A DNA stretch of 64,000 nucleotides from Verrucomicrobiia bacterium. GTDB taxonomy: Bacteria; Verrucomicrobiota; Verrucomicrobiia; Opitutales; Cerasicoccaceae. Below the pieces are notes generated by a model. It was not told the DNA's origin, searched no databases, and saw only the letters and a program-made list of their open reading frames with translations. The stretch's first letter is position 1. Every line of letters begins with the position of its first letter. The stretch is taken from positions 179,043-243,042 of the forward strand of contig JAUIAM010000003.1 of the NCBI GenBank assembly GCA_030425485.1. Reading direction: 5' to 3'. The translations under genes and the position numbers were made by a program. Of the stretch, positions 60,865 through 64,000 are shown one piece after another.

Positions 60865-60994
60865 AATACCGTCTTCCTATAAGAATGATAAAGCCAGTGG
60901 GCCGCGGTAGGGCTGCCTGTCCCAGGCAGCCGCGGACGGCTGAGGGCAGCCGTCCCTACCAACATCTTATCAATCATAAGATGGAAAAGGTATA
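60865..60994. repeat. Short palindromic TIR element, family 1 copy B
   Basis: About 130 bp with ends TAATACCGTCTTCCTATAAG and, inverted, TATACCTTTTCCATCTTATG. It shares ends and core hairpin (GGTAGGGCTGCCTG... / ...GCAGCCGTCCCTACC) with copy A at 23124-23230, but the core carries an extra partial repeat (GCAGCCGCGGACGGCTGAGG). Non-coding, after sufS. Confidence 0.72.
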
Positions 60995-60995
60995 A

Positions 60996-61086
60996 TGCTG
61001 CTCCAGCCGGAGTGCGGTGAAGCTGGCTCAGCTTCCGTAGGGGCGAAGCCCTCAGTGCTGCTCCAGTCGGAGCTGGCTCAGCTTCC
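60996..61086. repeat. Short direct repeat at the end of the ABC-F gene
   Basis: Two imperfect copies of TGCTGCTCCAG-CGGA...GCTGGCTCAGCTTCC (60996-61036 and 61056-61086), about 40 bp and 31 bp. The second contains the ABC-F stop codon (61078-61080). GAAGCTG-GCT-CAGCTTC can form a hairpin. The remaining part of the sufS/ABC-F gap (60748-60864) shows nothing. Confidence 0.5.
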
Positions 61087-62883
61087 TTCCAGCTCGATTC
61101 TTAGGGCTTCGAGAGCTTCCCAGCGGGCAAATTTTGTGGCGGTCTCGGCTTCGATCGCTTCGAGGCGGGCCTTGAGCTTGGGGACTTCGTCCGGGGTGTT
61201 AGCGTAGGTGTCGGGGTCGCTGAGTTGCTCGGAGATGGCGGCCGACTCCTCTTCGAGCTTTTCGATTTCGCCCGGTATAGCTTCCAGCTCCCAGCGCTCG
61301 CGGTTCAGGAATTTTCGTGGCTTTTCGGGGCGGCTGCCGCTTGGCTTAGCCTTGGCTTCGGCTTTGCGGGCCGCCTCGACGCGGGTGTTTGCCGCGGTCT
61401 TTTGCTCGAGAAAATCGCTGTAGCCGCCGACGTAGCTGTGGACCTGACCGTCGCCCTCAAGCACGTAGAGGTCGGTCACGACGTTGTCGAGAAAGGCGCG
61501 GTCGTGGCTGACGAGGAGCAGGGTGCCGGAGAATTCGACCAGCAGGCTTTCGAGCAGTTCGAGCGTTTCAAGGTCGAGGTCATTGGTCGGCTCGTCCATG
61601 ACGAGCACGTTAAAGGGCTGGGTGAAGAGCCGGGCCAGGAGCAGGCGGTTGCGTTCGCCCCCGGAGAGCATGGAGACGGTGCTGCGGGCGCGGTCGGGCG
61701 GAAAGAGGAAGTCCTGCAGGTAGCTGAGGATGTGGCGGCGGTTGCCGTTGACCACGATGAACTCGTTGCCGTCGCTGACGGCTTCCTGCACGGTGTCGGT
61801 TTCGGTCAGCGCGCGCCGGGTCTGGTCGAAGTAAGCGACCTCGAGGTTCGTGCCCAGCTTGATCGTGCCCTTAGTGGGGGCGAGTTTGCCAAGCAAGAGT
61901 TGGAGTAGGGTGGACTTGCCCGCACCGTTGGGGCCGACAATGCCGATTTTTTCCCCGCGCTCAATCAGATCGGTAAAGTCGCGGATGATGTCTCGCCCTT
62001 CGTAGCGAAAGCTCACGCCCTCGGCCTCGATGACCTTCGCCCCGGTGGTCCCGGCCTGCTCAAACTGCAGGCGCGCCTTGCCACTGCGCTCGCGTCGGGC
62101 CTTGCGTTCCTCACGCATGCGCTTGAGGGTGCGCACGCGTCCTTCGTTACGGGTGCGTCGGGCCTGAATCCCCTGGCGAATCCAGGTTTCTTCCTGCGAA
62201 AGCTTTTTGTCAAAAACGGCCCACTTCTGCTCTTCGGCGGCGAGCCATTCCTCCTTGCGCACGAGGTAGGTCTGGTAGTCGCAGTTCCAGCTCTTGAGTT
62301 CGCCCCGATCGAGGTCGAGGATGCGCGTGGCCGTGTTTTGGACAAAGGCGCGGTCGTGCGTGACGAAGAGCACCGCGCCGCGATAGCCCTTGAGAAAAGT
62401 TTCCAGCCAGGCAATGGACTCGATGTCGAGGTGGTTGGTCGGCTCGTCGAGCAGGAGGAGTTCGGGTTCGACGGCCAGTTCGCGTGCGAGGAGGACGCGG
62501 CGGCGCATGCCCGCCGATAGGGTGTCAAAGTCCGGCTCGGCTTGGAGTTCCATATGCTCAAGGTTGCGCTCCAGGCGGTGGGCGATCTCCCACTCGGCCA
62601 AGCCCTGCGCGTGCAGGGGCGCGGCCACGATTTCGCCGATGGTGCCGTGCAGGTCGGTGGGGATTTCCTGCGGGAGGAAGGCCAGGCGGGCATCACGGGC
62701 GAGGTTAATTTCGCCGCTGTCGGGCTGGATGCGCCCGGCCACGACGCGGAGCAGGCTGGACTTGCCCGCGCCGTTGCGCCCGACGATGCAGGCGCGTTCG
62801 CCGGCTTCGAGCACGAGGGAGGCTTCATCGAGGAGGGGAGGCCCGCCAAAGGCGAGGCAGAGTTTGCGAAGGGTCAGAACCAC
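61078..62883 (-). CDS. ABC-F family ATPase (Uup/EttA-type)
   Basis: 601 residues, two ABC domains and no membrane segments. First: GRNGAGKSSLLRV, LSAGMRRRVLLARELA, LLLDEPTNHLDIES. Second: GPNGAGKSTLLQL, LSGGERNRLLLARLF, VMDEPTNDLDLET. A charged coiled tail (about 520-601; RERWELEAIPGEIEKLEEES) is Uup-like. The first signature LSAGM instead of LSGGQ is common in Uup. Such proteins act on ribosomes or branched DNA. Opposite in direction to sufS and the SufU-like gene. Confidence 0.93.
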   Translation of the reverse strand: MVLTLRKLCLAFGGPPLLDEASLVLEAGERACIVGRNGAGKSSLLRVVAGRIQPDSGEINLARDARLAFLPQEIPTDLHGTIGEIVAAPLHAQGLAEWEIAHRLERNLEHMELQAEPDFDTLSAGMRRRVLLARELAVEPELLLLDEPTNHLDIESIAWLETFLKGYRGAVLFVTHDRAFVQNTATRILDLDRGELKSWNCDYQTYLVRKEEWLAAEEQKWAVFDKKLSQEETWIRQGIQARRTRNEGRVRTLKRMREERKARRERSGKARLQFEQAGTTGAKVIEAEGVSFRYEGRDIIRDFTDLIERGEKIGIVGPNGAGKSTLLQLLLGKLAPTKGTIKLGTNLEVAYFDQTRRALTETDTVQEAVSDGNEFIVVNGNRRHILSYLQDFLFPPDRARSTVSMLSGGERNRLLLARLFTQPFNVLVMDEPTNDLDLETLELLESLLVEFSGTLLLVSHDRAFLDNVVTDLYVLEGDGQVHSYVGGYSDFLEQKTAANTRVEAARKAEAKAKPSGSRPEKPRKFLNRERWELEAIPGEIEKLEEESAAISEQLSDPDTYANTPDEVPKLKARLEAIEAETATKFARWEALEALRIELEGS

Positions 62884-62971
62884 GCCGCCATGTCAGGGAT
62901 TTGCCGCGAGCTGTGCGAGTCTTGATTTTATCTTTGCCTGAAATCTCTGCCCGGACCTAAATGCCCGGAGC

Positions 62972-63391
62972 ATGACACCGGAGATTTACCAGGAAATCCT
63001 GCTTGAGCACAGCAAGCACCCGCGTGGTGAGGGCTTGCTCGCGGACGCGACGCACCGGGCCGAGGCGGAGAACCCCGAACTGGGCGACGCCGTGACGCTG
63101 ACCCTCCGCGTGGGCAGCACGATCGAGGCAGTTGGCTGGGAGGCTAAGGGGAGCGCAGTGCTGCGGGCCTCGTGTTCGCTCATGGGGGAGTTTGTGCGCG
63201 GCAAAACGCTCGCTCAAGCCCAGGAGGAAGCCATGCGCTTTCGTGCGTTTCTGACCGGAACGCAGGAGCCCGACGCGGCCAGTCTGGACTTTTTTGCCGA
63301 TGTCGCCGCGCTGAGCGGTATCCGACATCTGCCCGCCCGGGTGAAGTGCACCATGCTCCCGTGGCGTGCGCTGCTGGCCGTTGAGGGGTGA
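62972..63391 (+). CDS. SufU/IscU-like protein with incomplete metal site
   Basis: 139 residues, SufU family by its whole layout: YQEILLEHSKHPRGEG, NPELGDAVTLTL, RASCSLMGEFVRGK, SGIRHLPARVKCTMLPWRAL. In SufU the zinc/sulfur site is Cys-Asp-Cys-Cys (NPTCGD, GEGC, RIKC). Here the first Cys is Leu (NPELGD) and the second is Ser (AKGSAV); Asp and the last Cys remain. It may still accept sulfur from SufS through the last Cys or have another job. Start at the ATG 62972; it diverges from the ABC-F gene. Confidence 0.82.
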   Translation: MTPEIYQEILLEHSKHPRGEGLLADATHRAEAENPELGDAVTLTLRVGSTIEAVGWEAKGSAVLRASCSLMGEFVRGKTLAQAQEEAMRFRAFLTGTQEPDAASLDFFADVAALSGIRHLPARVKCTMLPWRALLAVEG

Positions 63392-63424
63392 GTTTTTTAG
63401 CCGCTACTAAGTTTACTCGAAAAA

Positions 63425-64000
63425 TCAGCTTTCGCCGAAGAGTGCCTTGAGCGATTTCCCGGCGTATTCATCATGCTGATACGCGAGCAGGCGGCGGTCG
63501 TACTCTTCAAGCACGGGGTCCATGTCCTTGACTAGATCGACGCCCTGATTGTTGCCCCGGGTTTCGAGCTTTTCCTTGAACCCGGCCAAGGTAATTTTCT
63601 CCAGCGGGCGGGCGGGCTGATAACGCACGTTGTTGTTTCGGCGTTCGCTTTCGTCCTCCACGATGCTGAGGAAACCGACCTCGACCAACTGCCCGAGGCA
63701 TTCGTTGAGGATGTTACCGGGCACGCGGAGGTGGTCGGCCAGTTCGTCGGCCGAGTAGGGCTTTTTGCAGGCGTCAAAGCGCCGGGCGATGAGCAGCAGG
63801 GCGGCCAGCCCCAGTGTTTCGCGGGTGCGCAGGCTGACGTCCTCCCAGGCGCGTTGATTGGTCAGGTTGTTGACGTTCTGGATGGCAAAGGTGATCTGTC
63901 CGCCCAGGAGCAGGATGACCCAGAACAACCACAGGCCAAAGAGGAAGATGGGCAGGATGCCGACCACGCCGAGCAGGCTGCCCTGGCGGATGACAAAGCC
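63425..64000 (-). CDS. YihY/RNase BN-like membrane protein (5' part beyond window)
   Basis: 191 codons to the right edge, frame open, so the N-terminal membrane part is missing. The visible part begins GFVIRQGSLLGVVGILPI, then a membrane helix (FLFGLWLFWVILLLGGQITF) and a cytoplasmic C-terminal region with a winged-helix-like stretch (YSADELADHLRVPGNILNECL). This matches the long-tailed YihY/UPF0761 proteins of Gram-negative bacteria, once called RNase BN; role in envelope unclear. A GTG at 63967 is an internal codon, not the start. Confidence 0.85.
   Translation of the reverse strand, partial: GFVIRQGSLLGVVGILPIFLFGLWLFWVILLLGGQITFAIQNVNNLTNQRAWEDVSLRTRETLGLAALLLIARRFDACKKPYSADELADHLRVPGNILNECLGQLVEVGFLSIVEDESERRNNNVRYQPARPLEKITLAGFKEKLETRGNNQGVDLVKDMDPVLEEYDRRLLAYQHDEYAGKSLKALFGES

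Noticed and set aside
1..64000. CRISPR arrays, prophage or complete insertion sequences
   Set aside because: No regularly spaced short direct repeats, no cas, transposase, integrase or phage structural genes were seen on either strand.

Overview
The window looks like a chromosomal segment from a Verrucomicrobiota bacterium, most likely class Opitutae (Puniceicoccales/Opitutales-like). This is inferred from gene content: PEP-CTERM-type exported proteins, prepilin-like proteins inside sugar loci, many LacI, AraC and XylR-type regulators, two Gfo/Idh/MocA oxidoreductases, large secreted glycosidases, an HpsJ-like protein and several short palindromic repeat families. No rRNA or ribosomal operon is present to fix the placement. 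bL28 is the only ribosomal protein.

Left part (1-35.5 kb) is a series of carbohydrate-use loci. (i) 1-10.3 kb is a probable dextran/isomalto-oligosaccharide locus: a secreted protein (cut by the window edge), a GH66 dextranase, a six-hairpin glycosidase, a LacI regulator, a pseudopilin-like protein and a binding protein plus two permeases of an ABC importer whose ATPase is not here. A 15-bp imperfect palindrome recurs at three control regions of this locus. (ii) 10.7-20.6 kb holds a PEP-CTERM protein, a second pseudopilin-like protein, a secreted protein of unknown function, a HEAT/CBM/GH42-like giant, a second LacI regulator, a six-hairpin-like protein and a protein with two SGNH esterase domains. 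(iii) After tex come a GH4 enzyme with a CBM9-like tail, divergent from an AraC regulator. (iv) 26.4-35.5 kb holds a XylR-type regulator, divergent from two Gfo/Idh/MocA oxidoreductases, a sugar isomerase-like protein, a secreted GH-A glycosidase and a TIM-barrel protein, closed by another AraC regulator.

Middle part (36-51.5 kb): two related membrane proteins with a PfkB kinase, a GT2 glycosyltransferase, an FkbM methyltransferase, tRNA-Arg(UCU), a histidine kinase with two response regulators, a CE7 acetyl esterase, an RsbW-like kinase and a receiver-PP2C phosphatase (likely partner-switch module), rpmB, a class III cyclase-like protein, gluconokinase, and an HpsJ-like gene overlapping a thioester-like protein with an unusual CTERM tail.

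Right part (51.7-64 kb) is mostly housekeeping: NhaC-type antiporter, lipoprotein, dxs, xseB, M48 CAAX-type protease, an endonuclease/exonuclease/phosphatase protein, sufS, an ABC-F ATPase, a SufU-like protein that has lost two metal-ligand cysteines, and the start-truncated end of a YihY-type membrane protein.

The most unusual non-genic feature is a set of short non-coding elements with terminal inverted repeats. At two sites, pairs of different elements are joined head to tail and share a CTAG, which suggests nested insertion of IS630/Tc1-type MITEs. Two other TIR families occur at 23.1/60.9 kb and at 58.2 kb. No CRISPR array, transposase, integrase or phage gene was found.
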